Source: Streptomyces europaeiscabiei (lineage in GTDB: Bacteria > Actinomycetota > Actinomycetes > Streptomycetales > Streptomycetaceae). From it: a stretch of DNA of 32,377 bases. The DNA is taken from assembly GCF_001550375.1 (NCBI RefSeq), contig NZ_LRTR01000450.1:1-32377 (forward strand), given 5' to 3'. The translations under genes and the position numbers were made by a program. This document shows positions 13,702 to 20,751 of the stretch, in pieces; the first letter of the stretch is position 1, and each line of letters begins with the position of its first letter. Below the pieces are notes generated by a model. That model worked only from the letters and a program-made list of their open reading frames with translations. It did no database searches and was not told the DNA's origin.

Positions 13702-15384
13702 TCAGGCCAGCAGGTCCACACAGTCGAACGAGGTGCCCGGACTGAGGAACGCCGTGCCGCTCGAACCACTGACGATGTTGAGTCTCAGTACGTTGTACTG
13801 ACTGGTGTTCGACTCCCATGCACTGGCAGGGACGCTGTAGGTGAACGTGTGGTTGTTTCCCCGGTACGAACCCGTGGTGAGCGACCGGGTGGAGGGCTGC
13901 TTCGGGGCCGCCGGAATCGGCGAGACCCAGTCATTGATGGATACCCGCGGCCGCCCGCCCGCGAACGCGTCCGTGACACCGATCCGCAGGGTGTGCGCGG
14001 CGGCGGCCTGGGCGGCGGTGAGTCTGAAGAAGACCTGGATGCCGTCGTTGACGTCCTGCCAGATGTACGCCGGGAAGGACGCCACCGGGTCACCGGCGCC
14101 CAGCGTGACGTTGCCCGTCCACTTCGCCGCGCGGCCGTCGGACGGATGCGCGTGCGTCATCAGCTCGGCGTTCTTGAACCCGCCGGGCGTGCCGTCCCAG
14201 TCGCCGAGCCGCCAGAGCGTCTTCGCGGTCGACGGATCGCCGGTGATGGTGATGGTGTTCAGCGCGGTCGAGCCGCCCGCCGTCACCTTCACCTCCCGGG
14301 TGTGCACGGCCAGCTCGCCCTTGTGGACGGTCAGCGTGTACGTCCCCGGCAGCATCCCCCTGCAGGAGAAGGCGCCGGTTCCGGCGGCGGCCTTCGCCCA
14401 GTACTGGGCGTCCTTGTTCGCGAAGCCGACCGTGTAGGCGTACCTCGCGTCCATGCCCTTGAGGCCCACGCCGGCCACCTTGCCGCGCCCGGCCCTGCCC
14501 ACCCAACCGGTGATGCCGAGGCCGTCCACCCAGGACGTGTCCAGCTTGTCGTGGGCCAGCGAGGCCGAGGGCGCCCCGCCGTCCGTGAACGCCAGGACGT
14601 ACGGACCCTGCAGGCCGAAACGTTCCGCCTCGGTCTGGGCCTGGTTGTAGTGCAGGATCTCGTAGAGGCCGGCGCCGAGGTCGTTGGAGTGACGGAGCAG
14701 TGAGCGGTAGAAGGGGCCGCCCGAGGCCTTCTCATGGTTGGAGCGGACGATCCACAGGCCGACCGAACCGGTGGTGAAGCCGATGTGGTCGTAGTCGATG
14801 ACCCGCTTGCCCGAGTAGTGCTTGGAGTGGGTCGTGCCGTCCGCGCGCCGCCAGACGTCACCGGCCTCGATGACCTTGTCGGAGGCCTCGATCCAGGAGT
14901 CCGGCCCCTCGTTCGGGAACATTCCCGGCTTGAGGCGGACGAGGAAGCGGGTAGCCGTGAAGGACGCGTCCGCCTTGTTCGTCCACAGGTAGACGTTGTT
15001 CTGGCCGCTACGGGCCGCGTACCACTGGGTGACCGCGCCGTGCACGGCCTTGATCAGGATCGTCGACCCGGACTGCCGGACCGTGACGGTCGAGGCGCCG
15101 AGACCCGATTCGACGTGCGAGTGCCTGCCGCCGTAGCCCTCGTACTCCTTGCCCCTGTAGCGGAGCGAGGTGAGGTCGCCGGTGGTCCTGGAGACCTTGA
15201 AGACCAGGTTCGCCCCGGTGTCGACGACGAAGTTCTTTCCGTCGTCCGAGTGGCCGAACCCGGCGGCGGACGCGGTGGAGAGAAGGCCGGTGCCGCCCGC
15301 GACGGCGGCGCCGGTGGCGGCGACGCCGAGCGCGCCGGCCCCGAGCACGCGCCGGCGCGTGAGGCGTCTCTTGTGGGTGCTCAA
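13702..15384 (-). CDS. Secreted rhamnogalacturonan lyase, family PL4
   Basis: A 560-residue enzyme cleaving the rhamnose-galacturonate backbone by beta-elimination. The start is TTG at 15384 with GGAG 8 bases upstream; the frame stays open to 15504 but that part belongs to a PL3 remnant. The N-terminus RRLTRRRVLGAGALG is a Tat signal ending near STASA (40). Domains: beta-sandwich catalytic domain (~45-320), FnIII-like (~325-415), and a C-terminal carbohydrate-binding-like domain beginning with LWRLGDWDGTPGGFKNAE, a PL4 hallmark. In fungal RGL4 the catalytic pair is a Lys and a His; K188 (HSKHYSG) and H246 (EILHYNQAQTE) are candidates, but the usual His just before AQTE appears to be Gln here, so the catalytic His needs a proper alignment. 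It is probably transcribed from the promoter inherited from the PL3 remnant. Confidence 0.87.
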   Translation of the reverse strand: MSTHKRRLTRRRVLGAGALGVAATGAAVAGGTGLLSTASAAGFGHSDDGKNFVVDTGANLVFKVSRTTGDLTSLRYRGKEYEGYGGRHSHVESGLGASTVTVRQSGSTILIKAVHGAVTQWYAARSGQNNVYLWTNKADASFTATRFLVRLKPGMFPNEGPDSWIEASDKVIEAGDVWRRADGTTHSKHYSGKRVIDYDHIGFTTGSVGLWIVRSNHEKASGGPFYRSLLRHSNDLGAGLYEILHYNQAQTEAERFGLQGPYVLAFTDGGAPSASLAHDKLDTSWVDGLGITGWVGRAGRGKVAGVGLKGMDARYAYTVGFANKDAQYWAKAAAGTGAFSCRGMLPGTYTLTVHKGELAVHTREVKVTAGGSTALNTITITGDPSTAKTLWRLGDWDGTPGGFKNAELMTHAHPSDGRAAKWTGNVTLGAGDPVASFPAYIWQDVNDGIQVFFRLTAAQAAAAHTLRIGVTDAFAGGRPRVSINDWVSPIPAAPKQPSTRSLTTGSYRGNNHTFTYSVPASAWESNTSQYNVLRLNIVSGSSGTAFLSPGTSFDCVDLLA

Positions 15385-15420
15385 GGGTGGTACTCCGCAA
15401 TTGTCGGATCTTGGCTTGCT

Positions 15421-15710
15421 TGTACGTGATGGCGGATGGCGAGAACTTGCTGGTGGTTCCGTCCGCGCCGGTACCGATCCGGGTCGGCTCCCTGCCCGAT
15501 GCACGGCACGCCGTCCGCACCCGGGCCACCGACGATCACGTTCCTGAGCACCGCGCCGTCCGCCGGCTCGAAGATCGGGTCGTGGCCCTCGGCCCGGCTG
15601 CCGTCGCCGAGCGCGGGCTTGCCGAAGCGGGCGGCGACCGAACCGATCACGGCCCGCCGGCCAGTGACCCGACGGTGGTGCCGGACGCGCTGTGCTGCAG
15701 GTGCGGTCAT
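15421..15710 (-). pseudogene. Remnant of a family PL3 pectate lyase
   Basis: The - strand carries two pieces of a PL3 lyase in different frames. From an ATG at 15710 (AAGGA 9 bases before it) come a signal-peptide-like stretch, RRAVIGSVAA, and then ALGDGSRAEGHDPIF, ADGAVLRNVIVG and GADGVPC, which match the PL3 N-terminal core as I know it (GDGSQxEGQDPIF, DGAxLKNVIIGxPAADGVHC). Around 15500 the match jumps to the other frame with REPTRIGTGADGTTSKFSPS and AITYK, which match the PL3 C-terminus. The central ~130 residues, including NVWWEDVGEDA and the catalytic lysine region, are missing. A complete PL3 is ~230-260 residues, so this is an internal deletion plus frameshift. It occupies the gap between the PL4 and anti-sigma genes. 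Confidence 0.75.
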
Positions 15711-15746
15711 GAACCCGAATCCTTGCCGGTGGTGACTCTTGCGCCT

Positions 15747-15780
15747 ACTGGTCGCCACCGGCGGAGAAAGGGTTGCCGCG
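15747..15780 (-). promoter_or_regulatory. ECF-sigma-type promoter upstream of the PL3 remnant and PL4
   Basis: Read on the - strand: GGCAACC, 15 bases, GCGACC, then AGT. It is the same 34-base block as at 12316-12349, with 29 identical positions and the same spacing. It lies 37 bases upstream of the PL3 remnant ATG and ~360 bases upstream of PL4. Its conservation beside a dead gene suggests it is still used, perhaps for PL4. Confidence 0.55.
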
Positions 15781-15786
15781 TCCACG

Positions 15787-15806
15787 GATCTTTTTCACGA
15801 AAGATC
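15787..15806. terminator. AT-rich hairpin after the anti-sigma gene
   Basis: GATCTTT (15787-15793), loop TTCACG, AAAGATC (15800-15806), followed by TTTT on the + strand. It is unusually AT-rich for this genome. It lies 4 bases after the anti-sigma stop codon and 7 bases upstream of the conserved promoter block, so it could be a terminator or, given AGATCTTTCG on the - strand, an operator comparable to CGAAACTTTCG at 12289. Confidence 0.4.
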
Positions 15807-15810
15807 TTTT

Positions 15811-16680
15811 CTACGAGTCGCCCTCGTCCGAGGAGCCCTTGTCGTCCTGGCCGCCCTCGAAGCCGCCCGCCACCGCGAGGTCGTCGCCACCCGCCTTCGC
15901 GGTGACGGCGTAACGGTCGCCGCCCGCGTCCCGGCCGCCGCGCTCGTGGTTGTACTGCCCGGCGAAGACCAACTCGCCCTTCGGGGCCGTACGGCCGTCC
16001 TTGAGCACCCAGGTGTAGACCAGGAAGCCGTCGTCCGCCTCGACCGTGAGGTCGAAGTCCTGCTCCGGCAGCGAACGCCAGGCGCCGGTCGAGGTGACCC
16101 CGCCGGTCTGGGCGATCCGCAGCTGGACGGTCAGTTCGGTGAGCTGCTCGCTCGTCCTCAGGGTGAGATTGCTCTGCGCCCAGAATTCGTTGCTGTGCGG
16201 GTCGATCGAGCTGTTCGACGAGAGCGGACCGTCCTCCTCGTCCCCCGAGGTGGGCAGCTCCGGCGCGGTCGTGTCCTTGGCGGACGGGCTCTTCGACGGC
16301 GTCGAACCGGGCTTGCTCTCCACCTTGCCGCCGGTGCTCGGGCTCGGACGGTCGGGGGGGATCGGGGCCCGGCTCGTCGCGGCCGGGGAGTCGAGCGGGG
16401 TCGGGGAGACCGCGACGGTCCGGTCGGCCGGCGGTGTCTCGCCCTTCACCGCGGAGGCGACCGCGTAGCCGCCGACCGCGAGCACACCCGCGACTCCGGC
16501 GGTGGCGGTGACCACCCGCACCCAGCCCCACAGCGGCGGCCGGGTCGCCTTGCGGCTCCGGGGCTCCTCGGGGGCGGCCATACCGCGCTCGATCCGGGCC
16601 AGGATGCGGGCGCGGTCGGGCTCGTGCGCCTCGGCCGACTCGCGCAGCCGGGCGCGCAGGTCCTCGTGCACGTCCCTCAT
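15811..16680 (-). CDS. Single-pass membrane protein with extracellular beta domain, probable anti-sigma factor/polysaccharide sensor
   Basis: A 289-residue protein whose ATG overlaps the sigma factor stop by four bases (ATGA), so the two are translated together. Layout: charged cytoplasmic head (1-52, MRDVHEDLRARLRESAEAHE), one membrane helix (~53-78), a Pro/Ser/Thr-rich linker (~82-155), an Asn/Trp-rich beta domain (~158-262: SNEFWAQSNLTLRTSEQL, LTVQLRIAQTGGVTSTGAWR, LVYTWVLKDGRTAPKGE, VFAGQYNH) and an acidic tail. The beta domain recalls bacterial cellulose-binding modules in its YTWxLKxGxxxPxGxxxFAGQ pattern. Head plus span plus outer binding domain is the layout of RsgI-type anti-sigma factors, which sense polysaccharide outside and hold the sigma inside. 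I see no zinc-finger motif. Function is inferred from position and layout; there is no direct proof. Confidence 0.75.
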   Translation of the reverse strand: MRDVHEDLRARLRESAEAHEPDRARILARIERGMAAPEEPRSRKATRPPLWGWVRVVTATAGVAGVLAVGGYAVASAVKGETPPADRTVAVSPTPLDSPAATSRAPIPPDRPSPSTGGKVESKPGSTPSKSPSAKDTTAPELPTSGDEEDGPLSSNSSIDPHSNEFWAQSNLTLRTSEQLTELTVQLRIAQTGGVTSTGAWRSLPEQDFDLTVEADDGFLVYTWVLKDGRTAPKGELVFAGQYNHERGGRDAGGDRYAVTAKAGGDDLAVAGGFEGGQDDKGSSDEGDS

Positions 16681-17279
16681 CGGTCCCTTCCTCCGCTGCC
16701 CGGCGCACCCGCACCGGTCACTCTCGCGCCCGGCACGCCCCCGCCCGTGATGCCGGCATGCATACGCCGTGGTGTGCCCTCGGTGCCGAGCAGCTTCTGC
16801 AACTCGGCCATCCCCTTGGACGTCTGGCTCTTCACGGTACCGACCGAGACCCCGAGGGCGAGCGCCGTGTCCTTCTCCGAGAGGTCGAAAGCATGCCGCA
16901 GGACCACACAGGCCCGCTTGCGGAACGGCAGTCTGCGCAGCGCCGACTGGACGTCGACCACGCCGGGCACGTCGGGATTCTCGGTCTTCTCCTCGCGTTG
17001 CGACCAGAACAGCGTGATCCTGCGGCGCTCACGGACCGCGCTGCGGATCCGGGTGCGGGCCAGATTGGCGACGACGCCACGGGCGTACGCCACCGGATGG
17101 TCCGCCGCGCGGACCCGGTCCCAGCGGTGCCACATCGCGAGCAACGCGTCCGCGGCCAGGTCGTCGGCGGCGTCGGCCTCACCCGTCAACAGGTGGGCCA
17201 GGCGGGAGAGTTCGGCATAGTGACGTTCGAAGAAGGCGTGGAACTCCACGGAGGCTGCGTCGTCGACGACAGTGCCCAC
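16677..17279 (-). CDS. ECF RNA polymerase sigma factor (SigE-family type)
   Basis: A 200-residue group 4 sigma factor. Region 2 is at ~11-80 (FHAFFERHYAELSRLAHLLT, ADDLAADALLAMWHRWDRV, ARGVVANLARTRIR) and region 4 at ~110-165 (ALRRLPFRKRACVVLRHAF, LGVSVGTVKSQTSKGMAEL, the helix-turn-helix). A Gly/Pro-rich tail of ~35 residues follows. The GTG at 17279 is chosen because AGGAGAGAGG lies 5 bases upstream; the GTG at 17306 has no ribosome site. It is coupled to the downstream membrane protein and divergent from the purine permease. Given the two AACC-N16-CGACC promoters in the adjacent pectinase island, it is the obvious candidate to read them. Upstream, AACACCTTTC with AAC at 17411-17409 is a degenerate match at the same spacing (CTACT at the -10), so autoregulation is possible but weakly supported. 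Confidence 0.87.
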   Translation of the reverse strand: MGTVVDDAASVEFHAFFERHYAELSRLAHLLTGEADAADDLAADALLAMWHRWDRVRAADHPVAYARGVVANLARTRIRSAVRERRRITLFWSQREEKTENPDVPGVVDVQSALRRLPFRKRACVVLRHAFDLSEKDTALALGVSVGTVKSQTSKGMAELQKLLGTEGTPRRMHAGITGGGVPGARVTGAGAPGSGGRDR

Positions 17280-17331
17280 GGGGACCTCTCTCCTGGCTGC
17301 GGCCACAGCAGCCGAGCCGGCTGGCTGTGCG

Positions 17332-17347
17332 TGTCATGTGGATGACA
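17332..17347. promoter_or_regulatory. Inverted repeat upstream of the sigma gene
   Basis: TGTCAT-GTGG-ATGACA, perfect 6-bp arms, with an overlapping CATGT/ACATG repeat (17335-17349). It is about 55 bases before the sigma start codon, so in its leader or promoter. Candidate operator; the binding protein is unknown. Confidence 0.35.
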
Positions 17348-17469
17348 TGTGATCGTCCGAGGTCGACCCCCGACGAGATCCGGAAGAGTAGCAGTGATCG
17401 TGAAAGGTGTTCGTACGCGGCTTCGAACGCCGTCTTGCAGGGAGAATTCCGATTCCGTAACACGGAGAA

Positions 17470-17484
17470 AACCTGAATCAGGTT
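17470..17484. promoter_or_regulatory. Perfect palindrome AACCTGA-A-TCAGGTT upstream of the purine permease
   Basis: Seven-base arms around a single A, 65 bases before the permease ATG. Its size and symmetry fit a dimeric repressor site of the GntR, TetR or MarR type. No regulator gene for it is adjacent. Confidence 0.45.
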
Positions 17485-17548
17485 CAACGGAGACACAATC
17501 CAGCCAGCATCCGCGCGTAGTCCACGCACGTCACTAGGAGCACCGTTC

Positions 17549-19000
17549 ATGTCCGACGCACAGAAGGTGGCCGACCGGCCCGCAGCCGAGCCACCCGGGG
17601 CGAACAGCGTCGATCGCTTCTTCAAGATCAGCGCCCGGGGATCCACCTTCGCCCGTGAGATACGAGGCGGCCTCGCCACGTTCTTCACGATGGCATACAT
17701 CCTTGTCCTGAATCCCATCATCCTCGGCAACGCCAAGGACAAGTACGGCCACACCCTGGACGGCGCCGAACTCGTCACCGCCACCGCCCTCGTGGCCGCG
17801 GTGATGACCATCATCATGGGCGTCGGCGGCAACCTGCCGCTCGCGCTCGCCGCCGGCCTCGGCCTCAACGCGGTCGTCGCCTTCCAGATAGCCCCGCTGA
17901 TGAGCTGGTCCGACGCGATGGGCCTGGTGGTCCTCGAAGGCCTGCTCATCTGTGTCCTCGTGGTCACGGGCCTGCGCGAGGCGGTCATGCACGCCATCCC
18001 GCAGCCGCTCAAGCAGGCGATCAGCGTCGGCATCGGCCTGTTCATCGCCTTCATCGGCTTCGTCGACGCCGGGTTCGTCAGCCGTATCCCGGACATCGCC
18101 GGTACCACCGTGCCGGTGCAACTCGGTGCCACGGGCGCGCTGTCCGGCTGGCCGATCCTGGTCTTCTGTCTCGGTGTCCTGCTGACCATCGGCCTGCTCG
18201 CCCGCAAGGTGAAGGGCGCGATCCTGATCAGCATCCTGACGATGACCGTCGTTGCGATCGTGATCAACTCGGTGGCCGACATCAAGAGCTGGGGCCTGAC
18301 CACCCCGAAGGTCCCCGACGACATCGTCGCCGCCCCCGAGTTCGGACTGATCGGCGACTTCAGCCTGTTCGGCTCGTTCGGCGAGACCACCGTCATCACG
18401 GTCGTCCTGCTGATCTTCACCCTGCTGCTGTCGGACTTCTTCGACACCATGGGCACGGTCGTCGGCATCACCGCCGAGGCGGGTCTGCTCGACGAGGAGG
18501 GCAAGGTCCCGAACCTCGGCCGGGTCCTGCTCATCGACGGCGCGGCGGCCGTCGCGGGCGGCGCCGCCTCCTCGTCCTCCGCGACCTCCTACATCGAGTC
18601 CGCGGCCGGCGTCGGCGAGGGCGCGCGCACCGGCTTCTCCAACCTGATCACCGGCGGCCTCTTCGCGGTGGCGCTCTTCCTCACCCCGCTGCTGACCATC
18701 GTCCCCATGCAGGCCGCCGCGCCCGCGCTCGTCGCCGTCGGCTTCCTGATGATGACCCAGGTCAAGAACATCGACTGGGACAAGTACGAGATCGCCATCC
18801 CCGCGTTCCTCACCATCGCGGTCATGCCGTTCACCTACTCCATCACCAACGGCATCGGTGCCGGCTTCCTCGCCTTCGTCCTGATCAAGACGGTCCTCGG
18901 CAAGGCGAAGGAGGTCCACTGGCTGCTGTGGGCCACCTCGGCCCTGTTCCTGGTGTACTTCGCGATCAACCCGATCCAGCAGCTGTTCGGCGTGAAGTGA
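17549..19000 (+). CDS. NCS2-family purine permease, AzgA-like (adenine/guanine/hypoxanthine)
   Basis: A 483-residue inner-membrane transporter with about 12-13 hydrophobic segments from GGLATFFTMAYILVLNPIILG (~residue 41 on) to the last helix WLLWATSALFLVYFAI. AzgA-branch signatures: FTMAYILVLNP, GLGLNAVVAF, LSDFFDTMGTVVGI (~295-308), and the SSSSATSYIESAAGVGEGARTG block that follows. These distinguish it from the uracil/xanthine branch. AGGAG at 17536-17540 precedes the ATG by 8 bases. It should take up purine bases with protons. It is divergent from the sigma gene and has no purine-metabolism neighbour, so its link to the island is probably only positional. A palindrome in the promoter region suggests dedicated control. 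Confidence 0.92.
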   Translation: MSDAQKVADRPAAEPPGANSVDRFFKISARGSTFAREIRGGLATFFTMAYILVLNPIILGNAKDKYGHTLDGAELVTATALVAAVMTIIMGVGGNLPLALAAGLGLNAVVAFQIAPLMSWSDAMGLVVLEGLLICVLVVTGLREAVMHAIPQPLKQAISVGIGLFIAFIGFVDAGFVSRIPDIAGTTVPVQLGATGALSGWPILVFCLGVLLTIGLLARKVKGAILISILTMTVVAIVINSVADIKSWGLTTPKVPDDIVAAPEFGLIGDFSLFGSFGETTVITVVLLIFTLLLSDFFDTMGTVVGITAEAGLLDEEGKVPNLGRVLLIDGAAAVAGGAASSSSATSYIESAAGVGEGARTGFSNLITGGLFAVALFLTPLLTIVPMQAAAPALVAVGFLMMTQVKNIDWDKYEIAIPAFLTIAVMPFTYSITNGIGAGFLAFVLIKTVLGKAKEVHWLLWATSALFLVYFAINPIQQLFGVK

Positions 19001-19022
19001 CGCCGTCCGTGCGCTGACGGCG

Positions 19023-19058
19023 AAGGGCCGCCCTCCGGGGGGAGAGAGGGCGGCCCTT
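19023..19058. terminator. Terminator hairpin between permease and PBP genes
   Basis: AAGGGCCGCCCTC (19023-19035), a 10-base loop, GAGGGCGGCCCTT (19046-19058): a perfect 13-bp stem between convergent genes. Only a weak T-tract follows; the AA/TT ends make it usable in both directions. Confidence 0.8.
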
Positions 19059-19105
19059 CCTATTCAGGTGGTCCTTTGTTCAGGTGGTCCTCTTCGAGGT
19101 GCCCC

Positions 19106-20557
19106 TCAGCCCTTCAGCGCCGCCTCCATGACGGCCTTGGCCACCGGCGCGGCCAACCCGTTGCCGCTGACCTCCGAGCGCGCCGCGTTCGACTGCTCCA
19201 CGACGACCGCGACAGCGACCTCCTTGCCGTCGGCCTTCCCGAACGACGTGAACCAGGCGTACGGCGTCTTGCTGTTGTTCTCGCCGTGCTGGGCCGTACC
19301 GGTCTTGCCGCCCACCGTCGCCCCGCCGATCCGCGCGTTCGTGCCCGTGCCGTCCTCGACGACCGTCCGCATCGCCGACTGCAACTGCTCGGCGGTGCCG
19401 GCGCTCATGATCTCCAACGCGCCCGCGTCGGCGTCGTAGTCCTCCAGGACATCGCCGCCACCGTTGGTGATCTGCGCGACCATGTGCGGCGAGACCAGCC
19501 TGCCGCCATTGGCGATCGCCGCAGACACCATCGCCATCTGGAGCGGCGTCGCGGTGACGTCGTACTGGCCGATGCCCGTCAGCGCGGTGGAGGATTCGTT
19601 CATGTCCGACGGGTAGACGCTCTCGTACGCCCGCACCGGCACGTCCTGCGTCTTGTCGTCGAAGCCGAACTTCTCGGCCATCGCCCTCACCTTGTCCTGG
19701 CCGAGGGCGACGGCCATCCTCGCGAAGACGTTGTTGCACGAGTACTGCAGCGCCGTACGGATCGTGGCGTTCTCGCAGGGCGCGCTCGGGTTCTCGTTCG
19801 ACAGCTCCGTGGTGGTGCCCGGCAGGGTGTACGGGTCCGGACTGTCGGTCTTCGTGTCCACCGACGCGTACAGCCCGTCCTCCAGCGCGGCCGCCGCCAC
19901 GACCAGCTTGAACGTCGACCCCGGCGGCAGCGGCTGGCGCAACGCCCGGTTGGTCAGCGGCTTGTCCTCGTCCGCGTTGAGCTTCTTCCAGGCCGCAGCG
20001 GCGGTGTTGGCGTCGGTGAGGGAGGACGGGTCGTACGACGGGGTCGACACCACCGCGAGGATCCTGCCGGTCGTCGGGTCGATCGCCACGGCCGCGCCCT
20101 TGTTGTCGCCGAGCGCCTCGAACGCCGCCTTCTGCACGGCCGGTTCGATCGTGGTGATCACATTGCCCGGGTCGGCCCGCTTGCCGGTGACCGTGTCCGT
20201 CACGGTCCTCAGCCGGAGGTCCGTGCCGTCCAGCAGGTCCTGGTAGACGCCCTCCAGCTGCGTCGGCGCGTAGGCCTGCGAGGCGTAGCCCGTCACCGCC
20301 GCGTACAACTCGCCGTCCGTGTACGTGCGCTTGTAGGCGAGGTCGCTGTCCTTGGTCCGGGCCGAGCCGGTGATCGAGTCGCCCGCCACGATGATGTTCC
20401 CGAGCGGGTCGGCGTACGTCCTGATCACGTTGCGCCGGTTGTTCCGGTCGTCCGCGAGCGCCGTGCCCTCGTAGAACTGCACCCAGGTCGCCCGCACCAG
20501 CAGGGCGAGCACGAGCAGCAGGGTGAAGACGGCGGAGCGCCTGATCGTCTTGTTCAT
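19106..20557 (-). CDS. Class B penicillin-binding protein, PbpA-like transpeptidase
   Basis: A 483-residue cell-wall transpeptidase anchored by one N-terminal helix (TLLLVLALLVRATW, ~12-25). A PBP dimerisation region (~35-140) is followed by the transpeptidase domain with all three active-site motifs: S214-T-F-K217, S273-C-N275 and K418-T-G420. It cross-links peptidoglycan stem peptides in the periplasm. Its length and the INT-less architecture (no PASTA repeats) match the mycobacterial/streptomycete PbpA group, of which Streptomyces has several paralogues. The ORF starts with ATG at 20557. It is the second gene of a leftward pair with the IclR regulator, separated by a 194-base repeat-rich gap, so it may have its own promoter. 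Confidence 0.93.
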   Translation of the reverse strand: MNKTIRRSAVFTLLLVLALLVRATWVQFYEGTALADDRNNRRNVIRTYADPLGNIIVAGDSITGSARTKDSDLAYKRTYTDGELYAAVTGYASQAYAPTQLEGVYQDLLDGTDLRLRTVTDTVTGKRADPGNVITTIEPAVQKAAFEALGDNKGAAVAIDPTTGRILAVVSTPSYDPSSLTDANTAAAAWKKLNADEDKPLTNRALRQPLPPGSTFKLVVAAAALEDGLYASVDTKTDSPDPYTLPGTTTELSNENPSAPCENATIRTALQYSCNNVFARMAVALGQDKVRAMAEKFGFDDKTQDVPVRAYESVYPSDMNESSTALTGIGQYDVTATPLQMAMVSAAIANGGRLVSPHMVAQITNGGGDVLEDYDADAGALEIMSAGTAEQLQSAMRTVVEDGTGTNARIGGATVGGKTGTAQHGENNSKTPYAWFTSFGKADGKEVAVAVVVEQSNAARSEVSGNGLAAPVAKAVMEAALKG

Positions 20558-20625
20558 CGCACCCGGAAGGACGAGCGGGATGCGATCAATCGTTCCCTTC
20601 GCCCGGTTTTCTCATGGGGTCCTCA

Positions 20626-20696
20626 TGAAACCGGGGTTGCCCCCGAGGTGAAACCGGGGTTGTCCCCGAGCCGGTTCGGGGTCCCGGTTCGGGGTC
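20626..20696. repeat. Two pairs of tandem direct repeats upstream of the PBP gene
   Basis: A 22-base unit beginning TGAAACCGGGGTTG occurs at 20626-20647 and 20649-20670 (one base different), immediately followed by CCGGTTCGGGGTC at 20671-20683 and 20684-20696 (identical). They lie 69-139 bases upstream of the PBP start codon in the gap to the IclR gene. Confidence 0.9.
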
Positions 20697-20751
20697 TCGT
20701 CCTTCCGGGTCCCGTCGTTCCGGGTCGCCCCGGGGCCGGTTCCTCGCGGGC

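Noticed and set aside
15385..15504. N-terminal extension of the PL4 lyase
   Set aside because: There is no start codon with a ribosome site; the peptide would precede a complete Tat signal, and the DNA belongs to the PL3 remnant.
15387..15905. 172-codon + strand frame over the PL3 remnant
   Set aside because: It has no recognisable domain, no ribosome site and crosses into the antisense of the anti-sigma gene.
19063..19092. Nearly identical pair TTCAGGTGGTCCT separated by a few bases
   Set aside because: A small slippage duplication between convergent genes after a terminator; no sign of function.
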